Part shown: positions 21,451 through 32,830 of the stretch, one piece after another | Layout of the letters: each line of letters starts with the position of its first letter | Position numbering within the stretch: position 1 is the stretch's first letter | NCBI RefSeq assembly: GCF_011397635.1 | Contig: NC_064755.1 | Span: 18,707,282-18,771,281, forward strand | DNA length: 64,000 nt | Origin: Epinephelus fuscoguttatus | Taxonomy: Eukaryota > Chordata > Actinopteri > Perciformes > Serranidae | Direction: 5' to 3' | Position numbers and translations under genes: made by a program | The notes under the pieces: model-generated | Told to the model about the DNA's origin: nothing | Seen by the model: only the letters and a program-made list of their open reading frames with translations | The model's database searches: none

Positions 21451-24400
21451 ACTTTGCTTTATCAGTACAAAGCTGCATCTAGTGCAGTGTCCCTGCAGGA
21501 AATTAAAACCTTTGTGCTGTCACGTTTACTCTATTTGATAATTAGATGTTCATTGAGCAACAGAATTAAGTAAACATGTCAAGTGAATGTTGTCAAATAA
21601 ATAGTCTAATATGTCTAGACTTGGTCTGTTGGATGTAGATCGATAGTCTCTGTTTCTTCTCTCAGAGGAAGAAAAAAAGTGAGTAGAACACTGTGGGAGG
21701 TTTGTCTAAGGCTGTTATGTTTTGGCTTCACACATGACATGCTCATTTTCCTGCCACATCTGTGCTTCATCAATAGCAAACAACTGTGCACTCGCCACTG
21801 AGTCACACTCTGCAGAGCAGGGAGCACAACACATATATTTTACATAACCAGCATCCAAAAACTTTGAAACTGAGGAGGAGGTTGTGTGAAAAAAAGATAT
21901 GGCTGCCTCGTGAAATTAACATTAAATATAGCGTGCATGCAGGAACACTGTAATTCACACAATGTGGAGATTAATAGCCTCTTTGAACAGACATGCGTGC
22001 TTGGCCACAGCTGGACCAAATGTCTGCCATGACATCATAGCAGAGGACAGAGCAGATCATTGGCGCTATATAACAATGACATTCAGTGTTTTCCTCTTTG
22101 GTCCCTCTCAGCAGGCCCCGAAACGTGGGCGCCCGGGTCACAATGCTCCTCTGTGCCCCCTGACGTATGGCATCCTGGCACTGATGTGGCCCTGGAAAAT
22201 TCTCAGGATGAATACTCATGCCAGAAGCCTTCAAACCCTCCAAATCCTGGTATGGCGTCCTCTGGGTCTCACGCTTGATTGTCCAGGACTCAGCTTACAA
22301 CTCACTGAAAGAGAGACAGCTCTAAGGTGAGTGTGTTTAGAGAGATCGGCAGAGCATGTGAGAAAAAGAAAGAGACACCTTTGAGTAGTGAAAAATTGTT
22401 CCAACTTGGCAAAGTATGCTCTATTTGGCTGCCAAACCAATCAGGATTTTCACAATTCTGAGTGCTGATGATGATTTAAGGGTTTCCACACACTTCTTGC
22501 TTGGAAAAGAAAAAGGAAACACATTTCCCAGAGAAACTTGATAACCGCTCTTTCCAAGCCTTTCACATCACAATCCCCTCATTATCTTTTCATGTTGATG
22601 CTGACCTTCGTCATTTCATGTGCGTCGTCTGATCAGAGTCTAGCATTGATCTCAAGGTAACTCGGCGCCAGTCAGTCAAAAGGTGGCAACATAAACCTTA
22701 TTCCTTTCCCTGACAGAGTGGAGATGAGGGGGTGGGGGGGGGCTTTGGGGGGAAGATGAGGGAGTGAGACAACATTTGGCACAAACGCTGAAGTAATTAC
22801 AGATTTAAAGGCGAAAGAGATTCGCACAATGTTCACTCAAACAACTATGCCCGAGGCCAACAAAATGGAGGAGAGTCTTTTGTGCGTGCGTTGCCGATGT
22901 GACTGACAGAGTCGTGAGAAAGAAGAAGGCTAAGAAGAAGAGCGAGAAAAAGGGAAGAGCAGGTTCGAAGGACGATAGAAGCAGACAATAGTTTTGTCTA
23001 AAGGGTGGGGTGCTGTGGAGGGGAGAGAAAAACAGTGAGTGAAAGGATGAAGATTGAATTTCGTCTTCACAGGCGAGAACACTGCCTGCGAGCAAACAAA
23101 AGGATGAAAAGATGACCTGCCGCTGTTCTCTGACTGACGGTCGGACAGTTCCCCGTCTTCCTGATGGCAGCCCCTCCCACTTACTCCCTCCCCTGCTGCT
23201 AGTCTCCAACTGCCAGTGTCCGATATCAACTCTTAAAACAATTATTGGACTGCCAGAGGGTGGATATAGCGTTGAGTCAGCAAACAATCACTGAAGACTA
23301 CCTGTCAGAGAGCGTGGAGGCAGCCGAGGAGAAGGATATAGGATGAAAAGAAAAAAAAGGGGAGGGAAACATAAAGGATGTATGAACCATTTTAAAAATG
23401 GAAATCTAATGACAGCTAAGCTGCTTATTAATTTGGCTGACACTGGGACTTTGCGTGTGTGCGCGCACATGTGTGCTTGTGCAGTCTGTTTGTCTCCTGT
23501 CTTTGAGGGAATACAACACTAGTCACAGCAAAAGCAGATTATGAGATTAAGTGATGTGCTTCCTGGAAATAAATAAAAAACTGGTAGATGAATGAATACA
23601 GTAAGTAGAGACGCCAGAAGGAAATCATTCTTAATTTAATTTTTGTGTGGGGGCAAAGTATGAATGAGTCATGTTGTTGGGATAATATTCCCGTATAATA
23701 TTCTACAGTATGCTTTGTTATGTGACACAGAGGGGGCAGCGAGGTTACCGTCACTTTGTAATGGCTTTACCGAGAGCAGGGAAATGAATCGCTAAATCAG
23801 TAGGATTGATAATCGGCTCCGGGCGGGAAATAACCTGCAGAGAATCACAATGACTTTGCTTTTATCTCCTGTGCTTACAGAGTTGCTCGTCCCACTCACG
23901 ATTGCCTCCCAAGTACACCACGTAATCCCATGGGATTAAATTGTTTTTACATAGAACATGTGTAGCGTTGCAGCACAGGAATTTGTAAGCCATGGTAAAT
24001 ATAAAATCAGGGCTTTGATGTTAACCACTGCAGGGCCATCTATCTGCCTTTTTCCCACTTCCTTTGTTTCTATCTCCCTCTACAACCCCCTTCTCTGGTT
24101 CCCTCTGTGTGTTTAGAAATAGGATCTTATAGCCTAAATTGAAAATGGGACTGCTTCACAACACTCAACACATGGCAGCAGATGTGTGGCAGTAAGTGAG
24201 AGGAGGGGGAGGGCTCGGAAGGAAAATAAGGCGATGGGAGGGAGAGACTCAAGGAAAGACGAGGAAAGGGGATAGTGGGCGGAGGAAAGAAAAAGATGAT
24301 ACAGGTAAAGAGGGAGAGAAAGATGGAGAGAATCAACACACAGGACTACGGAGAGGGAAGAAAGATGAGAGAGTGAGAGGGAAGGGAAGAGGAATGGAGA

Positions 24401-26683
24401 GGAGTTTAGAGGCTCTCAAACACATTGCACTCCCAGCACAGCAGATGCCACATTCTGTCTGGCACAGTGATCTGTGGGCCTGCTCTATTTATACCCTCAC
24501 TGTGTCACTTCAGGGCCAGCACAACACTCAAAACGCACATACACACACACGTCGAGCATCAGGCTTTTGCAGCTCTCCTGCAATGACTGAAATGAGGCAG
24601 GTTAGAGAGGCTCCCTGCGAGGGGTGGAGTTGGAAAACAATGTGAGAGCATATAGAGACAAAATGGGAACAGGAGATACAGTATATATTTATTTATATAC
24701 ACAAATGGAGCTTGTATGTCTGTGGAAGTGCTGAGAGTTCACTTTCAAAGTTCATCTGAAACTCCCATGTGAGAGGAGATAAAGACACAGTTTTTTTCTT
24801 TTCATTAATGCCTGGCTGGTTTTAGTTGGCAGTCCAGACCATGAGAAAAGGGAGAGTGAACAAACAGTGGTCTGATTAAGCAGCGGGAGGACCGGAGCCT
24901 TTTGGATCGCCCTGGTTACTGGGAATAAGAGCCACAAGTTACATCAGCTTTCCACCTTAACAATGAGTCGTGTTGGGCAACTCAAAGAGGAAAATCTTAG
25001 CAAGTGTTAAATGAGAGAAAAAGCAGGGCGGAGGGAATGAGAGAGGGATATAAAAGAGACAATTTGGACATTTAAAAGCAGTTCCATATGTTCTTTTCTG
25101 TAAAAGTGTGCAGCCAATTTCGAGCACTACAGTATTAAGATGAGAAAATTGGACATGAGTCATCTCATGGCATGTGGGCGGAAAGAAAGCTTGATAACAG
25201 CACAGCTTTAATTTAACAAGCAGCACGCCGTGGTCTTTTCTTACGCCGTATAAGTGTAATCTCATCTGCGGAGCTACATTGCATTGTTAAGAGGCAGCAC
25301 CTCTGCATGTTAAATGGCCTTTGTTTGTAATCAATCAACCCAAATGTTACAGAAGCAAAGCAGGGTTCATTACACATCCGGCTCAGAGAAACGACACCAC
25401 TCCACGCATCCATCAACCTCACACACCGCGGGCCCCCCCCCTGCAATACAACACGAGCTTGTTGGAAACGGAGTGCGCGCCAAATACAAACACACTCACA
25501 CATATACAAATATAGATAGATGCGAACGTCCATGCACTTGCACATTTGTCTGTGACCTATGATGTTATATGCAAAGTCACACAAACAAATTCTAATAGCG
25601 CAGAAGGAGGTGGCATTTAAGAGCAAGAGAAATATTTTATGCAGGTGCAATAAAAAAAAGCTTGCAGGCAATCTTTGAAGGGTCACCTTTGATATTATGA
25701 AAAATGAAGGGCTAAATCACGGCTGTAATAGTTCTGCGTCTCTGTCGACGTGTGAGAGTAAGAAAGGCTGTCGTCAAAGATGCAACCCACCGTCTATTCC
25801 TGGTCATACAGGTTGCAAATAATGAAATGAAAACCAACTGCATAAACCAATGACTCCAGCTGCCAGAGGCACAGAGTGGGAAGAGAGAGAGCGGCGCATA
25901 TGTGTGCACCAGTGAGTGTAGCAGAGCAACAACAACAAACGCTTCCTTCTCTTTGAAGCAGACCCCTATCACCTTCCCACCCCTGCCACGCTTCCCCCCC
26001 TCCACTGTCCGTCAGCAAGCCATAAATCCAGGCTCTCATCTGCCGATATGCCTCTGAAGTTCAGGAATGCTCGCGTGGGATTTGAGGCCCGGTGAGTTAT
26101 GGGAACACCTGGGAGGGGTGAAGGGGGGACAGGGGGAAGAAGAGGGGGGTGGTGATGTAGGCTTCCTTATACCTATGAAGGGCAACATGTTGACAGCCGA
26201 CAAGGCAGGCGGATTAGTTCTGGTGGTCACCTGTCTTAAGGCTGGGTAATGTGCCTTTGAATCACAGAATAAGCATGGAATACAAGCCTGCTGACGGCAT
26301 GCAGGCACCCGCACACACCTATTGTTTTCGCCAGATGGGAATAGGAGCGTGTAATCTGCAGTCCAGCGGCAACTTCAAATGGAAAGATATTGCTGAGAAT
26401 TCGGGGATAGCAGAGAGAGGGGTGTTTTTGAAAAGGCTGAGGGTTATAAAAACAGAACATGGCCGGGGTCATGGCCTGGCCTGACTCTGTCGTTCCTGCA
26501 CAGCAAGCTCAAAGTCTTTAAGTCCTCCATCTGCCCGTGCATGTCCCGTAGCAGAGTCACTACATTGCCCTCCATTTGTTGTCTGTTGCAGAGGTTTGTC
26601 TGTATCTGTTAACCAGGTGTGTGTCTTTGACTGTCTTTCAGTCTCCTGCTACATGTTGTAGACATATATCTATGTGTTGCATG
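21451..26683. other. Non-coding gap, purine-rich low complexity
   Basis: No gene or bounded element recognised. A GA-rich stretch lies at 24196-24415 and a G-rich run at 22727-22752. Apparent open frames here are low-complexity read-through. Confidence 0.55.
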
Positions 26684-26850
26684 TAGAGCTGCAACTACTG
26701 TTTCCATCATTGACTCATCTTTAGGTTATCAATTTAGTCTTTTAAACATCAGAAAATGATAGCCCATCACATCTCCAGCTTTCCATTCTCACAAGGCAGT
26801 GATAATTCTAGACGGTGACCTTCAATTTTGCCGGCTGACTCCACCACTGT
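26684..26850. repeat. Fragment resembling a common fish repeat beginning AGAGCTGCAACTA
   Basis: TAGAGCTGCAACTACTGTTT and then CATCAGAAAATGATAGCCCA recall a dispersed teleost repeat that I know by its opening phrase. Only the first part is recognisable. No target duplication found. Confidence 0.4.
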
Positions 26851-27840
26851 CACTTTCGAATTACATCAGCTGTAGCTACCTATAGCTAATTAAGCTAATG
26901 AACTGGTTGAAATTGCTGACTCGTTTCAAAATGAGAACCCTGCGAAAGGGTCTTAAATATGCACTTGGTGGCTATAAACATGTCATTGTGCTAAAAGATG
27001 GACAATAAAGCTGCATGTCCCCGGCAATAATTCACTGTCCTCGCCGACTGATGATCCATGTAGAAGTCAAACAAATAAGGCCACAGCATTGTTTTTGTAT
27101 TGCTGGGTAGACCTGATTAAGCCATGCAAGTTTTGTCGGGAAAAATGTGAGATCAGACTGTTATTTCTCTCTGGCATAACCCCGTTTGGCTGCTTAAGCT
27201 TACATACCCCTTTATATTTTCCAACAGTATATACTCATGTTTAATATTACAATAGATCTTAGAGCTGTTAACATAACCTTAAACTTTGATAGCATCCTGG
27301 ACACACATAAAGGAAATACTACACAGTGGCCAGTTGTGACTGGAGCTTTTTTAAACGTAACCTATAACCTCATTAACTAACATAGTCAGTTAATGATGTG
27401 CTCCTTGATCTGTTACTCCTGTTGGTAGTTAGATAGTAAACCAGAAATGCTAATGATTGCAGTTTACACACTGTTTAATCCATTCCTTACATGTTCCCTC
27501 TGCGCAAACTACCTTTTAAATTCTTTAAATTTAGAATAGCTTTCTATCTATAGCCTACACACCATGTCTGCATGTGGAGAAAGCTTAACATGTCTGCTTT
27601 CCTGGGTAGAGCTTCCAAGTGGACAAAAAACCCACTAACATCTGGCTTTTCAATTTAATTGGAAAGGTTACAGTTGGCATTCACTTTTGTAGTACCCCTT
27701 TCTCACAAAAATTAGCATGAGTATACAGGTTTTTTTGAATGAGGGAAACCTGTGGCATTGCCAGTAGCCCAGAGCTGTGCTCACGGGTCTGAAGACAGCA
27801 GACGAGTATGAATGTCGTTTTTTTTTTTTCCTTTTTACTG

Positions 27841-28580
27841 GTGTGCCACGTTCAACGTCACAAACAGGCCAGAAAATAGGTTGGTAAACAGTAGAAAGCA
27901 GCATGGAGACCAGTGAAAACGTTATGGTGGTTGCTTCTTTTACATATCTCTTCCTTTTTCAGTCTTTCTCAAACTCAGTGCAGACTAATTTTGAATGATG
28001 CTGCGCTGCTTGGAAGGAGTTGGGCTGTATTTTGTGGTGTACTGTCATTGCATTGGGGCTAAAATTAGTGCGTCCACCCAGGTATCGTATTTCGATCACT
28101 GCTGATCAGAGCTACTCGGTTTTGTAGCCAATAAATTCCCATGGCTACTGCAGAGTCGTTTATCCTAGGAATGAGTGCTGATTGTAATCTTCCCATGAAA
28201 TAGCAAAAACAGATGATAGGGGATGCTAGTGTTGTTTTATTTTTGTGCAGTGGGAAAAAGGGCTTAGTTGTCATGGATATTTATCAGCTCTAGCTCTGAA
28301 CGGCTCTGATCGGCAGTTATGGAAACACGACACCCAGATGGATGTGCTAATTTTAGCCCCTTTGCTGGCATGATGCAGTGATGCGCCACCAGAAAATACC
28401 ATCCACCTCCAACCAAGCTGCTCTCGAACATCACTCAAAATTTAGTCTGCACCATGTTTGAGAGAGACTGAAAATGTAAGAGATATAAAAAAGAAGTAAC
28501 CAATGTAACATTTGTATTGGCGCTCTCTACTGTTTATTAACCTGTTTTCCATCCTGGCCGTGACTTTGACAGTGACACCT
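27841..28580. mobile_element. Long inverted repeat, two arms of about 300 bp
   Basis: The left arm (about 27841-28145) and the inverse of the right arm (about 28278-28580) align end to end. Shared landmarks, left versus inverse right: AAACAGTAGAAAGCA / AAACAGTAGAGAGCG; TCTTTCTCAAACTCAGTGCA / TCTCTCTCAAACATGGTGCA; GGGGCTAAAATTAGTGCG / GGGGCTAAAATTAGCACA; GCTGATCAGAGC / GCCGATCAGAGC. The spacer is about 130 bp. It has no coding potential. This is best read as a long-TIR MITE or fold-back element, old enough that the arms have diverged. Confidence 0.75.
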
Positions 28581-31504
28581 TCAAATTGCTTATTTGATCT
28601 GATCAACAACTCATAAGCCATTCGTTTTTTCAAGTTGCAGTAATTTAAAACCGACTGACATGATTAGTCCGTTATCTAAATTGTTGATCGACAATTCAGT
28701 AGATCAACTAATGGTTTTAGTACGTGTGTTCTTTTGTGTGTGTGTGTGTTTAATGGTCTGGAATGAAGCCATAAAGGTGACATGACTCTTGCTCCCTGCC
28801 TCCACACATGACAGGCAAAGCAGGAGAAACATAAAAGTCAGCACACAAATGGATAAATCACTCAGTTGCACTCTCTTTACCCTTGCCTGAGATGTCTGTT
28901 TTCTGTCTTAGCGCATCTGCCAACTAATCTCCATACCTTTCCATTTCCTGATGGTCCATCAATTCTGCCATTTAAATGAACTCATATACAGGAGCTGATC
29001 TCAGTGATATATTTCAAACCCCAAGTATCCAATAAACCCCCACTCCTTTCTCTTTTAAAGGATAAATGATATAGAATAAATGAGTTGGTTCAGAAATCGA
29101 AGAAGTTGAGAAAAAAAAAATGAAAGCAGACAAAATGAGAGAAAATACTAGATATTCCCCTTGTGGTAGACAGTGCTATATTACAAAGGACTGTGGAAGC
29201 CTAAAAAGATTTAGTTTCTCTTTCAGTGGCATTGATTTTGTGGAAGATGTCTTTGTAACTAGCCCAGATGATTAGCCCCCACCGCAATCAATCAATGCTC
29301 ACAGGATCTCACAATGGCAATATTTGCACAGGCCAAATAGATGTGAAGAAACAGAATGAGAAAGGATGGAGGGGAATTAAGGGAGAAGGGTGAGAGGGAG
29401 AAAAAAAGACAAGAGGAGACCTTACAAAACAAAGACAAGGACAGAAGCCACAGGCCTTTTTATTTTGTAGAATCCAGCCTTGCTGATTCACAAAATGATT
29501 CGGCCCTCTGAATTTCCTGTAACCCTGCCTTGTTTGTCAAGCACTCTTTTTTCACTGAGAGGATATTGAAACCTCCCACATGCAGCATTTCAGTTCTGAT
29601 GCCAAGGGATAGGTTATGTAAAGTATAAGACTGAAACACAAAGGTTTGCTGCTTGAATTGCCACTCAACATGGAAGGAAGTGAACCACTACACCCTGTAT
29701 TGTTTCCCCTTTGGTTAGAGTAATGTAAGGGTGTCACGAAGTGCTAGACACTAAGCCTCACCCTGCAGTCGTGTCAGAGTATAATTGTTGTGGCTGCAGG
29801 CGTGATGGGCCCGGATGTCTCAGACTTGTTATTTGAGATGAGTCAGGTTACAGGTGGGAAAAGAAAGGAATGTCTCTGGGAGAAGATCTGTCTTTCAAGC
29901 GGACATAATAACATATAATTAAAATCCTATTATAAAGGACGAGGAGAGAAACATGTCTGTATTTTTTATTGGTCCTTTTATTGTTTCTGTCTACTTTTTC
30001 TCCCCAGTTTAGTCTCTGCTAATTCCAGATTCCCATGGCCTCAGTCGTTGCCAGCCATTCTGCTGGCCTGGGAAGAATGACAACTAATCTCCACTGATCA
30101 TAGAAATATAAAGCCAACTGGATTCTGCTTTTTCAGTTGGCCCCCGTAGCACACAGGCATTTGAGTCCTTCTCTTCCAGTTCCCTACAAACAATACCCTT
30201 GACCTTTATTTTATTTTATTTTACTTTAATTTTTATTTTTACTCAATGGCTAAAATTGGTTCTTTTGCACATTACTGTCAGTCAGTGGAATTGTGTAAAC
30301 CAATGCCAAGAATGCAAGTCATCATGCTTGTGTACAAACAAAAAGAAGACTCGCTCATAAAAACAGTGGTCCATACAGGGTACCTTTAACTAAAGTTTCT
30401 GCACTGAACAAGCAACTATTTCAACACTATGCTATCCAGATATTTTCAACCCAGTTTTTAACTTTCACATCTACACCATGTAACACATTTGTTCACCATC
30501 GTCAATAGAAAATGATGAAAAAGTCCCTGTAACACCTTGTTTCCAATTACATATGTGTATGGAAATGAGTTAACCGTAAGTCCATTCGTTCCTATGGGAA
30601 TCTCTGTGATATCTGATGTATTTGCGAAACTCTTTCTCTCTGCAATATTTCAGTCTGTATTTGCCTTGAGTATGTTGAAAAATTAAACTTTTTCGGTGGA
30701 TTTTGGAGAGACCATGTTAGCTTAGCTAACAGGCTGCTAACTAGCTAACAGGCTATTTCCTTTATTTCAGTTAGTCCTATGTTAAGGGTCAAGTCAGTTT
30801 GTATGATTAAAAAAACTTCTTTACCTAGTTTTAACACATTGTGAATCTGAGACATGTTATTCTGCTAAAGTATGGGTATACATACAGTCAGATTGTCATT
30901 ATGACTTGTTCAGCCATCCATATGTCTTGTTAACGAAACATTTCACAAAACATGCTACATACCTGGCAGGCCAACATCTTCATTTATTTGTTGCCATGCA
31001 ATATTGGTTGTGTTTTTTCCTGGTAATGTTACAAGCACATTCCAAACAACTTGAAGCTGAAATTTTTTTTTAAAAATTAGCCCCGCTCCCATGGCTACAG
31101 TTTCCATCAGTGCAAAAGTGCACTTCCCCATGTTGGACACTAGAGGCATCATCCGTTTATTCAAGGATCTACAGACACTAGTCTCATACATAGGTGGAAA
31201 CGAGGTGTAAAAGCTGATTTATAATTGTGTGGCGGTTTAAGCTGAATCTGCACCATAGCCTATGTGAGTGCCCGATTGCATTGTGAACATTTGCATTGTG
31301 ACACAGATACACTGCATGGTGTATCTGTGTCGCTCTGCAATTACACAATCAAAACAGTAGTTGGTGGTGCGATTTCTATGCTACTGTGACCAGTTTATGG
31401 GAAGTGCAGTTAAGTTTGATTGATTCAACTAACACACCTAAATCACACATAAAACATTGGTTGAAAGTGACAATTTCAAACAAAATTTGGCTCCATTATA
31501 ACTT
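28581..31504. other. Non-coding gap
   Basis: No gene seen. A TTTTA-rich run sits at 30204-30240. Nothing else is bounded. Confidence 0.5.
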
Positions 31505-31570
31505 CTAAGGTTCACAGACAAAACACTTGTTTTTTGCTTGACATGTTTTCCCCACAAATACAGTGCTAAC

Positions 31571-32554
31571 CAGAGATGGGGACTCGAGTTATTGTGACTT
31601 GGACTCGAGTCGACTTGGGTCACTCTTTTGATGACTTGACAAAAAATAAAAGACTTGAGACTTGACTCGGACTTGGAAGTTAAAGACTCGGGACTTGACT
31701 TGAGACACGATGACTTGAATGACTTGAGTGTTATTCACATCATGTTTTCGGTAAATTAATTTACCGATTACCCGGTAGGAGCGCAGGCTGAGAATGGCGT
31801 TGTCATGACTGGATCACTACCCTGTCAATCAGTCATGCCCTCTCTACGTACCTTACTTGTTTATTGGAGAAACACGCCCTCTTATATCAGATAACATCTC
31901 GGACAGCCAGGCAACAACTTCAAACTTTGTTCGTCCTGTGAAGAGCCATTCTGCCCAGTAAGTGCTTGTCAATTAGCTAATATTATCTGGTTAGTTGGTA
32001 GTTACCTAATGTTAGCTTGATACAATATGGGGGGGGGGGGGGGGGGGGGGGGGGGGTTTCGTGGAACTTGTTTTTAATTCATTTGCTAACATTAACCCCA
32101 GGAAATGTGAGCGAACATTCCGACCGGTTCATCACAAGACCGGCTGTACATTTTATGAACGAGCAAGACAGGGTTAAATGAGCTAAATGGGTGAATTTGG
32201 CCGCTGCCTTGGTTAGTGTGTGTGTGTGTGTGTATGTGTGTGTTTGTGCGCGCACGTATGGGGGTCGTCCCTGCAAAGTAATCATTGCAGCGATGAAGTC
32301 AGTGTTTACGGACAGTTACTTATATCTTGTCTTTTCACTTTATTAAGATCAGATTCTGCAGGTAAAATTACAATAATAAGGCGACTTGACTTGGACTTGA
32401 CTTGACCTATTACAGGACTTGACTTGACTTGACATAACCTGTGACTTGACTTGACTTGCCCAAGAAAAAATGACTTGGGACTTACTTGAGACTTGAAGGT
32501 TAAGACTTGAGACTTACTTGAGACTCGCACATGTGTGACTTGGTCCCATCTCTG
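31571..32554. mobile_element. hAT-like non-autonomous element with perfect 8-bp target duplication
   Basis: Begins CAGAGATGGGGACTCG and ends with the inverse of CAGAGATGGGACCAAG. GTGCTAAC precedes it (31563-31570) and exactly the same 8 bases follow (32555-32562). About 170 bp at the left and 190 bp at the right are packed with GACTTG hexamers in the same orientation at both ends. A run of 28 G (32029-32056) lies in the middle, followed by a TG-rich run near 32216-32245. No transposase is visible. The exact duplication suggests a fairly recent insertion. Confidence 0.88.
32029..32056 (+). repeat. Homopolymer of 28 G
   Basis: Twenty-eight consecutive G, inside the hAT-like element. Length is probably uncertain because of sequencing error in such runs. 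Such a tract could form a G-quadruplex. Confidence 0.85.
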
Positions 32555-32830
32555 GTGCTAACGTTATTAGCATAAGCATATGACATTTTACATTGCATAA
32601 ATTAGCCTAGCAGTACTTTGACTCTATTTATACGAAGCAGTGAACAATGGCAACATTAAACAATGGCAACGTTATTAGTCACAGGGTTCACCTACAAAAC
32701 AGCTGTTTTATACTAGACAGGTTTTCACCATGTGTACAACATGCTAACATTATCAGCATAATCCTATGACATTTTACATGGCATAAATTAGCCATGCGGC
32801 TAACGGACTTTCTCTACTCATATTTGGCTA

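Larger units (their letters stand above)
31505..32830. repeat. Diverged tandem duplication, first copy split by a hAT element
   Basis: Copy 1 is 31505-31570 plus 32563-32650; copy 2 is about 32686-32830. Shared phrases: GGTTCACAGACAAAACACTT / GGTTCACCTACAAAACAGCT; GTTATTAGCATAAGCATATG / ATTATCAGCATAATCCTATG; GACATTTTACATTGCATAAA / GACATTTTACATGGCATAAA. Copy 1 reads continuously only if the 984-bp insert and one target duplication are left out. Confidence 0.7.

Noticed and set aside
21962..22330. 122-residue open frame
   Set aside because: No recognisable family pattern; surrounding sequence is non-coding.
24196..24645. 149-residue charged open frame
   Set aside because: Driven by a GA-rich low-complexity tract.
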